Shown piece after piece: positions 11,248-20,587 of a stretch of DNA of 27,360 nucleotides. Source of the stretch: a virus; IMG/VR virus record IMGVR_UViG_3300035698_026962, positions 1-27,360 of that record; one strand, written 5' to 3'. The notes beneath the pieces are model-generated. The model saw only the letters and a program-made list of their open reading frames with translations. It was not told the DNA's origin and made no database searches. Each line of letters opens with the position of its first letter. The first letter of the stretch is position 1. A program made the translations under genes and the position numbers.

Positions 11248-11581
11248 CCTCTACCCCTTGTAGCATTTCCTTGTAAACCTTGTCAATAGTATTACACGAG
11301 TTAGTTACAAAACTCATTTTCCTTCCTATGGATTTAACATAAATAGCCAGTGCCTCCTTGGAGTAACCACGCTGTACCATCTGCCAACACATAAATTTCT
11401 GAGATACCTGCCTAAGGTCTTCACGCTTGGGTATGTGAATAGTCTTACCAGCAAACACTTCAAGAAACTCACTTGCAAGCTCTGTCCCAAGAAGATGCAT
11501 AATCTCAGGAAGATAACGCACCTTAGTACCACCAAGGCGCATAAGAACAAAAAAGAACATCTCCATGTCACTAAATTTCAT
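11210..11581 (-). CDS. Mor-like helix-turn-helix protein
   Basis: The segment EFLEVFAGKTIHIPKREDL followed by a helix and GYSKEALAIYVKSIGRKMS resembles the Mor/C activator family, where a G-x-T-I-x-I-P strand precedes the HTH. Length (123 aa) fits. The start ATG 11581 overlaps the sigma-like gene by 4 nt (ATGA). It could activate middle or late transcription together with that protein. Call made on pattern only. Confidence 0.5.
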   Translation of the reverse strand: MKFSDMEMFFFVLMRLGGTKVRYLPEIMHLLGTELASEFLEVFAGKTIHIPKREDLRQVSQKFMCWQMVQRGYSKEALAIYVKSIGRKMSFVTNSCNTIDKVYKEMLQGVEDAKAKESISRGK

Positions 11582-12126
11582 CTTCGCCCCCTGTCCCTAC
11601 GTCTTTGAAGGGCCTTAGCAACTTTAAGCGAAATCTGCTGGTCGTCAATAGAAGGGAATTCATCATATATCTCCAACACACTGCTCCCAGCCTCCCTCTC
11701 TAGTAAAGTATCCAAAGGAGTGGTCTCACTGACATTAGTAGCCTCAAGCTCCACCTCAAAAGTCATATCAAGCTCATCCATTACACGAATAAATTTCTTA
11801 TATTTTTGTTCAGCATTAAACAAATTGTGGGTATAGCCCTGAATGGTACGTATAAGATAATTAATAATCATACCATTACCAAAATTCCATTTAACCTTGG
11901 GATACCACTCAGTCATAACCCTCACCCATATGTCGGAACGCATGTCCTCATAGTCACTACCCACCTTAAAATGACTTAGAGTATTAGAGATAACATGCTC
12001 AATAAAGGATGAGGCTCTATCAAGTATAAGATTACGTATTTCTGCCTCTTCCAACCTACCCTGCAACAGACGAGCCAGTATTATCGCAAATTCAAAATCC
12101 CTATGGTGTGGTTGCCGCTTCGCCAT
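11578..12126 (-). CDS. Sigma region 2-like protein
   Basis: Residues 57 to 105 read SDYEDMRSDIWVRVMTEW, then an aromatic KWNFGNGMIINYLIRTIQGY, resembling sigma70 region 2 (core binding and -10 recognition). The C-terminus is acidic then very basic (ALQRRRDRGRR); no clear region 4 is seen, as in T4 gp55-like late sigma factors. Start ATG 12126; binding site poor (GGAT). It may be a phage-specific sigma factor acting with host core polymerase. Confidence 0.55.
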   Translation of the reverse strand: MAKRQPHHRDFEFAIILARLLQGRLEEAEIRNLILDRASSFIEHVISNTLSHFKVGSDYEDMRSDIWVRVMTEWYPKVKWNFGNGMIINYLIRTIQGYTHNLFNAEQKYKKFIRVMDELDMTFEVELEATNVSETTPLDTLLEREAGSSVLEIYDEFPSIDDQQISLKVAKALQRRRDRGRR

Positions 12127-12148
12127 GATGTCAAATCCAAAGGTGAGA

Positions 12149-12643
12149 TTACAATAAGTGCAGTCTTCCGTACTCTGCTATACAAGCAGCATCAACAAGT
12201 CCGTCCTGAACAGCCGTTGCACGTTCTGAGCCGGGTATGCTCCACTTCTGCTCTGGCCATCTACGCTGTACAAAATCAAGGGCTAGTTTCTTAGTATCAT
12301 GTTTCTTGTCATTGTGTGGTGACAATATAGCCTTCTGCCACTGCTTTGGTCTAATCGTATCATATCTACGCCCAAAAACAGCCACAGCCATTATGAGTAA
12401 CCCATAACCAAAACCAAGACTAAAATTAGTCAGGGGACTACGTATGCCCATACACTGCTGCTCCTCAATAACAACTAAAGCGGATGTGGCCTTCAAGTAA
12501 TCTATGATAGTTGGACAGTAAAACGTTTTTCGCTTAACCATCACAGTAGGCATCATTGCGAGCTTTAGAATACAGCCCTGCTCATCCAACCAACAAAAAC
12601 CACCAGACTTACCGGGGTCTATCCCAATAACAATTCTAGCCAA
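12149..12643 (-). CDS. RuvC-like Holliday junction resolvase
   Basis: The RNase H-fold core is visible: IVIGIDPGKSGG (D9), LVVIEEQQ (E60 region) and QDGLVDAACIAEYGR with the final acidic pair. Length (164 aa) fits RuvC-like nucleases. The start is TTG at 12643, with GGAG 9 nt upstream, and overlaps the SbcCD-like gene by 8 nt. It should cut branched DNA during recombination or before packaging. Confidence 0.85.
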   Translation of the reverse strand: MARIVIGIDPGKSGGFCWLDEQGCILKLAMMPTVMVKRKTFYCPTIIDYLKATSALVVIEEQQCMGIRSPLTNFSLGFGYGLLIMAVAVFGRRYDTIRPKQWQKAILSPHNDKKHDTKKLALDFVQRRWPEQKWSIPGSERATAVQDGLVDAACIAEYGRLHLL

Positions 12644-15362
12644 TTGTGCTTACTCCATCCGATTGTTTAACAAGGAGGACCTGCTCAAACAACCCCTTAA
12701 GTTCAGTTATATGTGTAACCACAAAAACAGAACGCACTGGAGCCAGTTTTATCTCCTCAGCTATAACCTCAATACTATGTGAGTCCAAAAAGCTTATAAC
12801 CTCATCCAGTATGAGTATACCAAACAAACCCTGCTGCAGCCCCCACTTCTGGGAAAGCAAACCAACAAGAGCCAAAAGCATGGCAATATCAACCTTCTGC
12901 TTCTCACCACCCGAAAGGGCCTTATATTCAATTATACTGCCGCCTCGGAATAAGGTAACAACCAACTCTGTTGTAGAAGGCTTTTCTACGATATGAACAT
13001 TGACTGTAAAACCAGCAGCTGTCCTACTAAGAATCTCATTAACAGACGTAGTGATTAGCTTAACAGCAGATTCCATCAACATATTTCTGAAACCTTGAGG
13101 ACCAAACACAGTCACCCATTTATCAAGAATAGCCATATCTGCCTCAAGACCAGAGAGGCCAAGCTGCTTCTCATCAACCAATACAGATATTTCAGTAATC
13201 CCCTTCTGACTCTCCTCTACAGATTTATCAACCTCATCTATACGGACCCGGCACCCATCAACCTTCTTATCATACTCATTAACTACATTTTTGGCTACAG
13301 TGATTTTGCTCTCAACAGCCCTTATGGTGTCCTCAATATCCTGCATCTGAGAACCTATCTCATTAATATTAGCATGATACGCCTGAAACTCATCAGCAAC
13401 CCTCAAACTCTCCGCATCAATATCAGCAATCTGATTCTTGAAAGTAAGATAATCCTCAAGAAGTGGCATTGCCTCCTCCTCAAGACCCGCCACTATCTGT
13501 TTTATATGAGATTCATCCAAGTTTGAGAAGCATATGGGGCAACTACTCTTACCTGACAACCCATTAACACGAGCAGTCTGCACCCGTAGCCCTTCCAACT
13601 TAGTCTTTGTCTCAACAAATTTAGCAGAAAGACCCGCCTTCTTACCAAGAACCTCATCCAGATAGGCTGACATCTTTACTGACAATCCCTGCACCCTGTC
13701 CCGTTGGTCAACAAGTACTTCTTTTTGACTAAAAAGTTTGTCCAACTCACCCATAAGACCATCAACATCAACCATTGGCTTCTCAATACCAACCAGCTCT
13801 GCCTCAATTGTAGCCTTACGGGTCTGTGCTCCTGAAAGGTATAAGTTGATTGTTTCCCTACGGGACTCCAGTGATAGCAACTCACTCTTTACTAAAGAAA
13901 CTTTTGTACCAACATCCTTGTACCGGTCCTTAGCTATGATAAGAGCATCACCATAAGCACCAAGTCCCAAAAATCTAGCAAGCAAACCTTTACGGTCAGA
14001 ATTACTCATTCTGCTAAACAGGACAAACTGCTCCTGACTAAAATAACTACACTCTTGAAAAACATCAAAATCAACTCCAAGCATCTTATCCAGCTGGTCC
14101 TGAACAGCAGTAGCCGTACCCTGATATACTGCATCACAACCAACAATCTCAAGCTCCTGCTTTGAAGCAGTACGTGTTCGCCTGACCCGTAGGGCCTCAC
14201 CTGCTGTATCCCTCAGTATGACCTCAACCCAACAGGTAGACTCACCTTTACGAACAACCTCCTTAGCCCCAACACCCTTTGAGGTCTTACCCCACAGACA
14301 CCATGACAGGGCCTCAAATAATGTAGATTTCCCGGAACCATTAGACTTATCCTCGTCACCACTAACCTCCCCCAGCACCAGCGTCACACCCTCATCAACC
14401 ATGTACTTGAAATCCCCAAAGCACCCAAAGTTAGAACCATCAACGGATTCAAGAATATAATTTGAATACACCTCGATATCAGCCTTAGCCTGTGCCTGCT
14501 CAACCATCCCAAGACCCAAATCGGCAGCCAGTCCCATATCAGCAACATAGGAGACCAATGCCTCCTTATCGTCTGGCCACTCAACCATGGAATTTATAGG
14601 TACGAGTTCCGTACCCTTCTTGTCCTCAACAGAACAAATCTGTAAGGTGATAGCAGGGGACTCAATGGGGATAAACCTAGGTGTCAAATCATCGGTGGAG
14701 AACTCATAGAAGCCTCTGTCCCCTGTATCACTAGACCGTATCGGCATGAGAGACCCCGGTATGAGGAATCTCCCGTCATATAAAACCTGTGGTTTGTGAA
14801 TATCACCAGCAATAACCAGCCTTGCTCGCTCAAGTAGCCTATCGGCATCCAAAGACTGCTTACCCTGTAACTTCTTACCCGTCTCTAAAACAGCACCCTC
14901 AACCATACCATGCACCATCAGTACATCACACTTCTCAGGCAGCATATTGTAATCAATACCACCCCTCCGGAAGTGCTGCGCCCCAAGGACTAACCCACCT
15001 GAGGTTACCGTATCAGGTCCATCAAGAAGTCTGGCACCCCACTCAGTTAGAGTTTTGAACGGGACATCATAATCTGACGTAAATTCAAGACCACCAAAAT
15101 CATGGTTACCGGCTATCATAATCAGTTTAGGGGCGATTGGTTTAAGAATCTCAAGCACACGATTATATATGGAAGCTGGCGTTGGAGCAACATGGAAAAG
15201 GTCACCAGCAAACAACACCCTTTCATATGCCTGTGCCCGGCTAACAAGCTCTGCCAACACATCTAATCCAGCCCGGAGCCTGCTCTGCATACCATCCGCT
15301 ACTATTGCACCTCTACGATGCTTATGGATATGAGCGTCAGAAAAAATCATTAACTTACTCAT
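12636..15362 (-). CDS. Single-chain Mre11-Rad50 (SbcD-SbcC) fusion nuclease/ATPase
   Basis: Residues 1 to about 235 form a calcineurin-like phosphoesterase with the Mre11/SbcD motifs D9-x-H11, GD54, GNHD 85 to 88, MVH151G and GDIH 186 to 189. Residues from about 300 form a Rad50/SbcC ATPase: SNGSGKST around 340 to 347, coiled-coil arms, a zinc hook CPIC (608 to 611), signature LSGGEKQ from 816 and Walker B ILILDE near 854. In T4 and bacteria these are separate subunits (gp47/gp46, SbcD/SbcC). The arms are short. It should resect or clip DNA ends. Its start overlaps the preceding stop as ATGA. Confidence 0.93.
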   Translation of the reverse strand: MSKLMIFSDAHIHKHRRGAIVADGMQSRLRAGLDVLAELVSRAQAYERVLFAGDLFHVAPTPASIYNRVLEILKPIAPKLIMIAGNHDFGGLEFTSDYDVPFKTLTEWGARLLDGPDTVTSGGLVLGAQHFRRGGIDYNMLPEKCDVLMVHGMVEGAVLETGKKLQGKQSLDADRLLERARLVIAGDIHKPQVLYDGRFLIPGSLMPIRSSDTGDRGFYEFSTDDLTPRFIPIESPAITLQICSVEDKKGTELVPINSMVEWPDDKEALVSYVADMGLAADLGLGMVEQAQAKADIEVYSNYILESVDGSNFGCFGDFKYMVDEGVTLVLGEVSGDEDKSNGSGKSTLFEALSWCLWGKTSKGVGAKEVVRKGESTCWVEVILRDTAGEALRVRRTRTASKQELEIVGCDAVYQGTATAVQDQLDKMLGVDFDVFQECSYFSQEQFVLFSRMSNSDRKGLLARFLGLGAYGDALIIAKDRYKDVGTKVSLVKSELLSLESRRETINLYLSGAQTRKATIEAELVGIEKPMVDVDGLMGELDKLFSQKEVLVDQRDRVQGLSVKMSAYLDEVLGKKAGLSAKFVETKTKLEGLRVQTARVNGLSGKSSCPICFSNLDESHIKQIVAGLEEEAMPLLEDYLTFKNQIADIDAESLRVADEFQAYHANINEIGSQMQDIEDTIRAVESKITVAKNVVNEYDKKVDGCRVRIDEVDKSVEESQKGITEISVLVDEKQLGLSGLEADMAILDKWVTVFGPQGFRNMLMESAVKLITTSVNEILSRTAAGFTVNVHIVEKPSTTELVVTLFRGGSIIEYKALSGGEKQKVDIAMLLALVGLLSQKWGLQQGLFGILILDEVISFLDSHSIEVIAEEIKLAPVRSVFVVTHITELKGLFEQVLLVKQSDGVSTIG

Positions 15363-15607
15363 TTGGAACCACCCTGCCCTTTATTAGACCCTGCCAAAGT
15401 AGCACAACCAATTGCAAACCCAAAACCAAGCAGTCCAAAAAATGATATAAAAAGTAAACCCCAAAGAACTGCAAGTTCCCACCTGTACACGCCACCAATC
15501 TGTATAAGCAAACCCCAATACTGGTGTATAACACTTGCTACTACTACTGCAGTGCAAACAGCTGTAACGAAAAAAAATGCAAAGAATAAGTAGTTAATCA
15601 TTTTCAT
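15359..15607 (-). CDS. Small two-helix membrane protein (82 aa)
   Basis: ATG 15607 follows AAGGTGG at 6 nt and overlaps the recombinase gene end by 14 nt. Two hydrophobic segments are clear: YLFFAFFFVTAVCTAVVVA and LWGLLFISFFGLLGFGFAI, with a short loop and a basic C-terminus (GSNKGQGGSK). It is probably an inner membrane protein; its position between recombination genes suggests membrane attachment of replication or superinfection control, but nothing proves it. Confidence 0.7.
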   Translation of the reverse strand: MKMINYLFFAFFFVTAVCTAVVVASVIHQYWGLLIQIGGVYRWELAVLWGLLFISFFGLLGFGFAIGCATLAGSNKGQGGSK

Positions 15608-16598
15608 TTGGAACCACCTTAACATCAAATGAGGATTTATGTAACCGCTCCAACATAACCTCAGTAACCGTATCGGATTCACGAAATTTCGTATCAGGAC
15701 TGTCGGAGAACGTATACCATCCCTTTGAGGACTCAACAATAATACCCATTTTTATGCACAGCTCAAACAGACCACTGTCCGTAAGCAACCCTGTATTGAG
15801 AGAAACAGTAAGTCTGATACTTCTGAAAGGTCTGGCAAGACGATTCTTTGGACAGCTGAACTCAGACCTGACAGCATATATGTCATCGTTATCCTTGAGC
15901 TTCTCTTTAAGCCTAATCTCAATCCGAACTGATGCCCCAAATGGTATCCCACTACCGCCCGGAGTTACCTTCTTGGGACCGTACATGTTTAAGGAAGCAA
16001 TAACGTGGTTACTGACCATGTAAATGGCCTGAAAATCACTTACCTTCTTTACAAGTAACCGAACAAGACCTCTCACGTTCTTAGCCTTGGTAAGGTCCTG
16101 CTTGTTAAGCCCCACCTTCTGTTCATGCTCGGTTGACAACATGGCAACACTATCAAGACCAATCCCGAGCAAAGGTACCCCGTCCGCCTTGATGTTACCA
16201 TCCTTATCTGTAAATGTACCAAATATCAACTCAATGCTATCATAATGCTCTTTCACTGTAAGAGAATTCAAAACAATCAGCTTGTCAACATTAAGACCAC
16301 ACTTTGAGGCCCATACAGGATTGAACGAATGTTCAGTATCATCAAGGATAGCAATACCGCCAGCCTTCTGTATCTGACTCAGAATGTTATAGATTATCAG
16401 CGATTTACCTGTCGAAGGGTCGCCGTAAAACTCTGTAATCCAACCCCGTGGAATGCCCCCACCGTTAACCTTCTCAGAAATCAACCAGTCCAAAGCTGGT
16501 ACTCCGGTGGAAATACATTCAATTGTACCTCCACCAGAGTGCGCCAGCTCACCGAGGCTACTTAGTACATCACTGAATGGGTCTTTTTTCTTGCCCAC
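15594..16598 (-). CDS. RecA/UvsX-family recombinase
   Basis: The 334-residue protein has Walker A GDPSTGKS (59 to 66), ILDDTEHSF with the catalytic Glu near 89, a Walker B-like LLGIGLDSVAML, and VTPGGSGIPFGASVRIEIRL matching the RecA core end. It should form filaments on single-stranded DNA and drive strand exchange, working with the gp32-like protein just upstream. The start is GTG, directly abutting the TAG of that gene. N-terminal SGGGTIECISTGVPALDWLI is typical of phage RecA forms. Confidence 0.9.
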   Translation of the reverse strand: MGKKKDPFSDVLSSLGELAHSGGGTIECISTGVPALDWLISEKVNGGGIPRGWITEFYGDPSTGKSLIIYNILSQIQKAGGIAILDDTEHSFNPVWASKCGLNVDKLIVLNSLTVKEHYDSIELIFGTFTDKDGNIKADGVPLLGIGLDSVAMLSTEHEQKVGLNKQDLTKAKNVRGLVRLLVKKVSDFQAIYMVSNHVIASLNMYGPKKVTPGGSGIPFGASVRIEIRLKEKLKDNDDIYAVRSEFSCPKNRLARPFRSIRLTVSLNTGLLTDSGLFELCIKMGIIVESSKGWYTFSDSPDTKFRESDTVTEVMLERLHKSSFDVKVVPNEND

Positions 16599-17531
16599 CT
16601 AGAGGCCCCCAGCCATCGCTTCCCGAATACAGTCCTGCCTAAGAGTACACTCTATACAACGAGTACTCGTTTTATCAAAACCAACACCGAAACATTGTGG
16701 CCGGTCACCCGCTGGAACCACACTTGTCTGCGGTTGTGCAACAGGAGCTGCCGATGTCTCCGTAGCAGGTACTGGTACCACAACGGGAGGAGCACTACTG
16801 GGAACACTTGTCTGTGGAGCAGCTGCTGCAAAGGGGTCCACATCCTGTGTGATTGCAGAAGCACTACCAACAAAAACAGCAAGCTCATCATACGACAGGA
16901 GTGGCGGGATGGTATTACTAAGCTCATCCAGCTTTTCCTTCCAACCCTCGGGTAAACTACCAACAACGTCTGTCGCCGTAGGCATCGGTTGAACCTCATA
17001 GCTTGGGTACTCATTACCGTTACCCGGAGGTATCTTTGTTATTTTGAAAGCACGACCATGCGTTGGGTCAATAACAGAACCAAAAGGCTCTACCGCATGG
17101 TTGGTGTATTCAGAACTCAACACATAACCAAAAAGCGTCTTCTGAATCTTAATACCAGTCTCAAGAACACGCATTTCAAGAGCACCTGTTTCAATATTCT
17201 TGACAAGAATATTATAAAGGAACCTGCGAGTAACACGCATTTTGCTGGCTTTCTTCTCCGCAAGTGACCCACCAGTTTTTCGATACTGCCACACCAACTC
17301 ACAAATAGGACACGGAGCATCCTTGTCAAGAGTTTTTGGACATGCAAGAGCAGTTGTTCCATCTGTCTTTTCGATACCAAAGTGCATCAGATATGTAACA
17401 GAAATATCCGTAATCTCCCCATCAAAATACTTAGATGTCGGGGGAAGAACACGAATAAAGTTCGGACCTTCCACCATTTTATAACGCCCTGCACTCTGCT
17501 TCTTCTCAGCCTCAGTTCGATTAAAACCCAT
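16599..17531 (-). CDS. gp32-like single-stranded DNA-binding protein
   Basis: The N-terminal half (NFIRVLPP, then CPKTLDKDAPCPICELVWQYR with a Cys cluster) is characteristic of phage SSBs of the T4 gp32 type with bound zinc. A Pro/Ala/Val-rich linker (about 225 to 275) is followed by CFGVGFDKTSTRCIECTLRQDC, a second Cys cluster replacing the usual acidic tail. Start ATG 17531 follows AAAGGAGGTTACTG, the best binding site seen, consistent with high expression. It coats replication and recombination intermediates. Confidence 0.82.
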   Translation of the reverse strand: MGFNRTEAEKKQSAGRYKMVEGPNFIRVLPPTSKYFDGEITDISVTYLMHFGIEKTDGTTALACPKTLDKDAPCPICELVWQYRKTGGSLAEKKASKMRVTRRFLYNILVKNIETGALEMRVLETGIKIQKTLFGYVLSSEYTNHAVEPFGSVIDPTHGRAFKITKIPPGNGNEYPSYEVQPMPTATDVVGSLPEGWKEKLDELSNTIPPLLSYDELAVFVGSASAITQDVDPFAAAAPQTSVPSSAPPVVVPVPATETSAAPVAQPQTSVVPAGDRPQCFGVGFDKTSTRCIECTLRQDCIREAMAGGL

Positions 17532-17548
17532 CAGTAACCTCCTTTGGT

Positions 17549-18070
17549 CTATAAACCAGTAGCCTTCGGGTCTAATGACTCCATGTCACTAACAACCCTT
17601 TCAGTTAATTCCTTTTCTGGTGATGGGGCTTTCCTGATATTAACCCCATACAGCTCATGCTCAAGTCTTTGTGATGCACCCAAACTCACCAACATATCCT
17701 TTCGGTGCCGCAGGGCATTGTAAAGAAAATCAAGAGCCTTGTAGGTTAATTCTTTTTCAATCAAACACTCTTTAGCTGTCCGCACACTGGGGTGTAGCTC
17801 AACACGTTTCTCAGCTATCTTATCGGTCATCTTTTCCTTTAGCTCAATTGCTTGCTTACGAATGTCCGTATCGGCCTCAGCCATGGCAATATCAACCAGA
17901 TGTTTTTGACTCTCATGCTCCCGTCTAGCAATAGCAAGCAACTCACCCACATATGCCACCCTACCGGGGTGCTGAGCATACATAGTGTCCAAATCATTGG
18001 CGTCTATATCCACATATGCTTTGACATCAATCTCTACCGGTGCCTCAAGCGTATCTAGCTCTATTCTCAT
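17549..18070 (-). CDS. Hypothetical coiled-coil protein (173 aa)
   Basis: ATG 18070 follows GTGGAGGACAACG. The acidic N-terminus (EAPVEIDVKAYVDIDANDLD) leads into a long charged helix with heptad-like spacing (residues 40 to 120) and a C-terminal APSPEKELTERVV segment. The gene lies between polymerase and SSB, so a recombination mediator or SSB partner is possible, but no family motif is seen. Confidence 0.72.
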   Translation of the reverse strand: MRIELDTLEAPVEIDVKAYVDIDANDLDTMYAQHPGRVAYVGELLAIARREHESQKHLVDIAMAEADTDIRKQAIELKEKMTDKIAEKRVELHPSVRTAKECLIEKELTYKALDFLYNALRHRKDMLVSLGASQRLEHELYGVNIRKAPSPEKELTERVVSDMESLDPKATGL

Positions 18071-18107
18071 CGTTGTCCTCCACTGTATATATCGGACACA
18101 AACACAA

Positions 18108-18908
18108 TTACTTTAGCAGAAGGACAGTATCACGCCTAGGACTGCCGTAGTAGGCCTCGTTATTTGGAAGAAGCATACACCTGTTCAACCCATTTATGTT
18201 TACAGAACCCCTGCTGACTTCCTTTATTTCAGCCAAACCCTTCCAGTTCTCACCAATAGTAAAATCCATCACCATAGGAACCTTAAGCCACTCATACTGA
18301 TTTATACTTAGATTCATAAACTTAATAATCCACTCAACCATACTGGAATCCACTTCCATTATTATACTATCATGAATCGTACTCAGGAACCGACACCTAT
18401 CCTGCCAACCCTCTCTGCGAAGCCTATACCATAGATTAGCCATTGCCTGAAGATTTATATCGCTTGCGGCTGACTGCACTGGAAAGTTAACCGCCTTGCG
18501 GAAAGCCGAGGACAGGAGAGCTTGCCCATCCATCTCTGTCTTCCAATTCTGCATTTGCTGCAGTGCCACACCAACCTCAGGAAATCTTCTCACACGCCCA
18601 AAGCTAGACCTGACTTCACGCTCTTGCATCAGTTCATCCATAACCCGGTCGTACCACGCCTGTAGCCCTGAGTAAAGCTGGAAAAACTTATTACGCCACC
18701 CATTGGCAACCTTAAAATCGACCTTAATGTCTGCATTAGTACGCAAGTAATCCATAAACCCTGCTGTGGCTTGCCCATAAAGTAGACCAAAATTAATAGA
18801 CTTGCATATCCGCCGCTGTTCCTTACTGACCTCACTCTCTGGTATACCAAAGATAACACTGGCAGTACGTGTATGAATATCCTTATCCTCATGGTAAGTC
18901 CGTATCAT
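18108..18908 (-). CDS. polA: DNA polymerase I, C-terminal part (fingers/palm)
   Basis: This 266-residue frame carries the rest of the family A polymerase: QRRICKSINFGLLYGQ is motif B (K36, F40, Y44), QSAASD is conserved, and STIHDSIIMEVD holds motif C (H179, D180). DKDIHTRTASVIFG aligns with the DIHRATAAEVFG stretch of E. coli Pol I. Its ATG overlaps the previous TGA as ATGA, so coupled translation of a split enzyme is possible, but see the -1 frameshift finding: 5 residues that belong to the fold lie in this frame upstream of the ATG. Confidence 0.9.
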   Translation of the reverse strand: MIRTYHEDKDIHTRTASVIFGIPESEVSKEQRRICKSINFGLLYGQATAGFMDYLRTNADIKVDFKVANGWRNKFFQLYSGLQAWYDRVMDELMQEREVRSSFGRVRRFPEVGVALQQMQNWKTEMDGQALLSSAFRKAVNFPVQSAASDINLQAMANLWYRLRREGWQDRCRFLSTIHDSIIMEVDSSMVEWIIKFMNLSINQYEWLKVPMVMDFTIGENWKGLAEIKEVSRGSVNINGLNRCMLLPNNEAYYGSPRRDTVLLLK

Positions 18909-20587
18909 CTCTTGGTCATTTGATACGAGGCACCAACACGAAGTTCAGCTTGTGACAGGTCACCCTGAAACAGGACCAAAGGCTTCCGTGCAATAAAAAA
19001 TTCTTTTATCGGCCCCTCCCGGGGAATATTCTGCATATTCGGATTAGCTGAGGACAACCTACCAGTACGGGTACCATGTAGGAGAAAATCGCCATGCAGA
19101 ACAGACTTGCCCAAAAACGGCTCAACAAACGTTGAATAAAGTGTGTGAACCTTACGATACTCCATTAAAATCTTTGGTGTATCATCATCCCTACCGGTTT
19201 TTTCGTTATCAGATATCAGTTCTTTTAACACACCCTTATCAATTTTATAAGACTTATCCTTATTCAATTCACCAAAATAGGGATAACCAGAGGTAACAAA
19301 AAAGTAATTTCCAACAGGGATACGTTTGTTTGGGTCACACCCCATCCTCTGGTACAGGGTCTTTCCTAACTCATCAACCTGAACACGAAGCTCATCCGCC
19401 GCCTGCTTAAGCTTACCCTCATCGAGAGCGAAACCACCATACCGCATACTGGCAAGCATGGAAATACATGGTCGTAGAACATTATTATAACATGATAATA
19501 GCCCGGCATCCCGTTGAATTTCCTCAGACAAACTATCGTGCAATTGTGCCGTGTAAAGAGCATCCTCAGCATTATAACACAAGAGCTCATGGGTAGGAAC
19601 CCGAGTAAAGTCCTTAACCAAAACCGCATATACCCCAATACGCTCCTGAACCAATGCCTTCAATGAATATCTGGCTTTGTCAACATCAAGCAGATAGTTC
19701 ATAAGCATCACATCATGTAAGTTAGACCCCCTAAGGTCTATGTTGTATGGGAAGAGGGACATAATATCAAACTGTGTATTATATGCGGATAAGCTCTCCA
19801 TCCTACACAGCCAGTTACCAACAAATTGCTGGACCTCATCAAACCACCTGAAAGAATAACTGATGTTACCATCGGACACAGCCATAGTTCGGACCTGAAA
19901 ATTATCCCCCCAAGGATTCAGACCTGTGGTTTCAACATCAAATGCACAAAAATCCCAATTAAGCTCAGTTAGGGTATCCATAACATCCTGTGCGGTGTTT
20001 AGCACAACAATGTTACGCACTTGGTTAGAACCACGAATCTCAGACTTAGCCAGCAACAACGCACGGTATATGTCCTGATAACGCCGCCTGCCCTGAGGTG
20101 AACCTATATCCCCTGTATGCAAAATACTGGCTGGATGAAAAGTCGATACAACCTTTCGACCGCCAACCTCATACATTTGGTTACGGTTTATGGCTTCAGA
20201 AGAACCTCTAAATAAGTAGTTTGTTGCAACTAACCCAAGGCATATGATTACACGAGGGTTCAGCCGCTCAATCTCCTTATCCAAATACTCACCCCCACAC
20301 CTCCGACACAAATCCATAGAAGGTGTATCATTATTCGGAGGACGACACTTAACAACATTAGTAATATGACAAGTAATACCAGATTCCCCAATCAGACGCC
20401 GAATGTGCTCGCCTGATGCCCCAACAAAAGGCCTACCCTGTTCAATCTCTGTTGCCCCTGGTGCCTCACCAATTATCATAATTTCTGCACCATCGACCTG
20501 CTCAACCATAATTTTAACAGACCCATTGAGGGGACACCCAGCACAACCGCTTACTGGGTCATTTGCAAATTTAAAATCAAAGGGCAT
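18905..20587 (-). CDS. polA: UDG-exonuclease-DNA polymerase I fusion, N-terminal part
   Basis: Residues 1 to about 185 are a family 4-type uracil-DNA glycosylase: GEAPG 40 to 44, GRPFVGASG 51 to 59, HPAS 151 to 154 and Cys 15, 18, 81 and 97 for an iron-sulphur cluster. A DnaQ-like 3'-5' exonuclease follows (DVETTG 217 to 222, SAYNTQFD, YNAEDALYT). The polymerase domain begins at about 370 and reaches motif A GDLSQAELRV (D543), then ends abruptly in ASYQMTKR. The remaining motifs are in the next frame. Starts at ATG 20587 within TAATG. Confidence 0.9.
   Translation of the reverse strand: MPFDFKFANDPVSGCAGCPLNGSVKIMVEQVDGAEIMIIGEAPGATEIEQGRPFVGASGEHIRRLIGESGITCHITNVVKCRPPNNDTPSMDLCRRCGGEYLDKEIERLNPRVIICLGLVATNYLFRGSSEAINRNQMYEVGGRKVVSTFHPASILHTGDIGSPQGRRRYQDIYRALLLAKSEIRGSNQVRNIVVLNTAQDVMDTLTELNWDFCAFDVETTGLNPWGDNFQVRTMAVSDGNISYSFRWFDEVQQFVGNWLCRMESLSAYNTQFDIMSLFPYNIDLRGSNLHDVMLMNYLLDVDKARYSLKALVQERIGVYAVLVKDFTRVPTHELLCYNAEDALYTAQLHDSLSEEIQRDAGLLSCYNNVLRPCISMLASMRYGGFALDEGKLKQAADELRVQVDELGKTLYQRMGCDPNKRIPVGNYFFVTSGYPYFGELNKDKSYKIDKGVLKELISDNEKTGRDDDTPKILMEYRKVHTLYSTFVEPFLGKSVLHGDFLLHGTRTGRLSSANPNMQNIPREGPIKEFFIARKPLVLFQGDLSQAELRVGASYQMTKR

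Noticed and set aside
18905-18945. Classical -1 slippery heptamer in the polymerase gene
   Set aside because: No X-XXY-YYZ heptamer occurs in the overlap window between the last -1 frame stop and the TGA.
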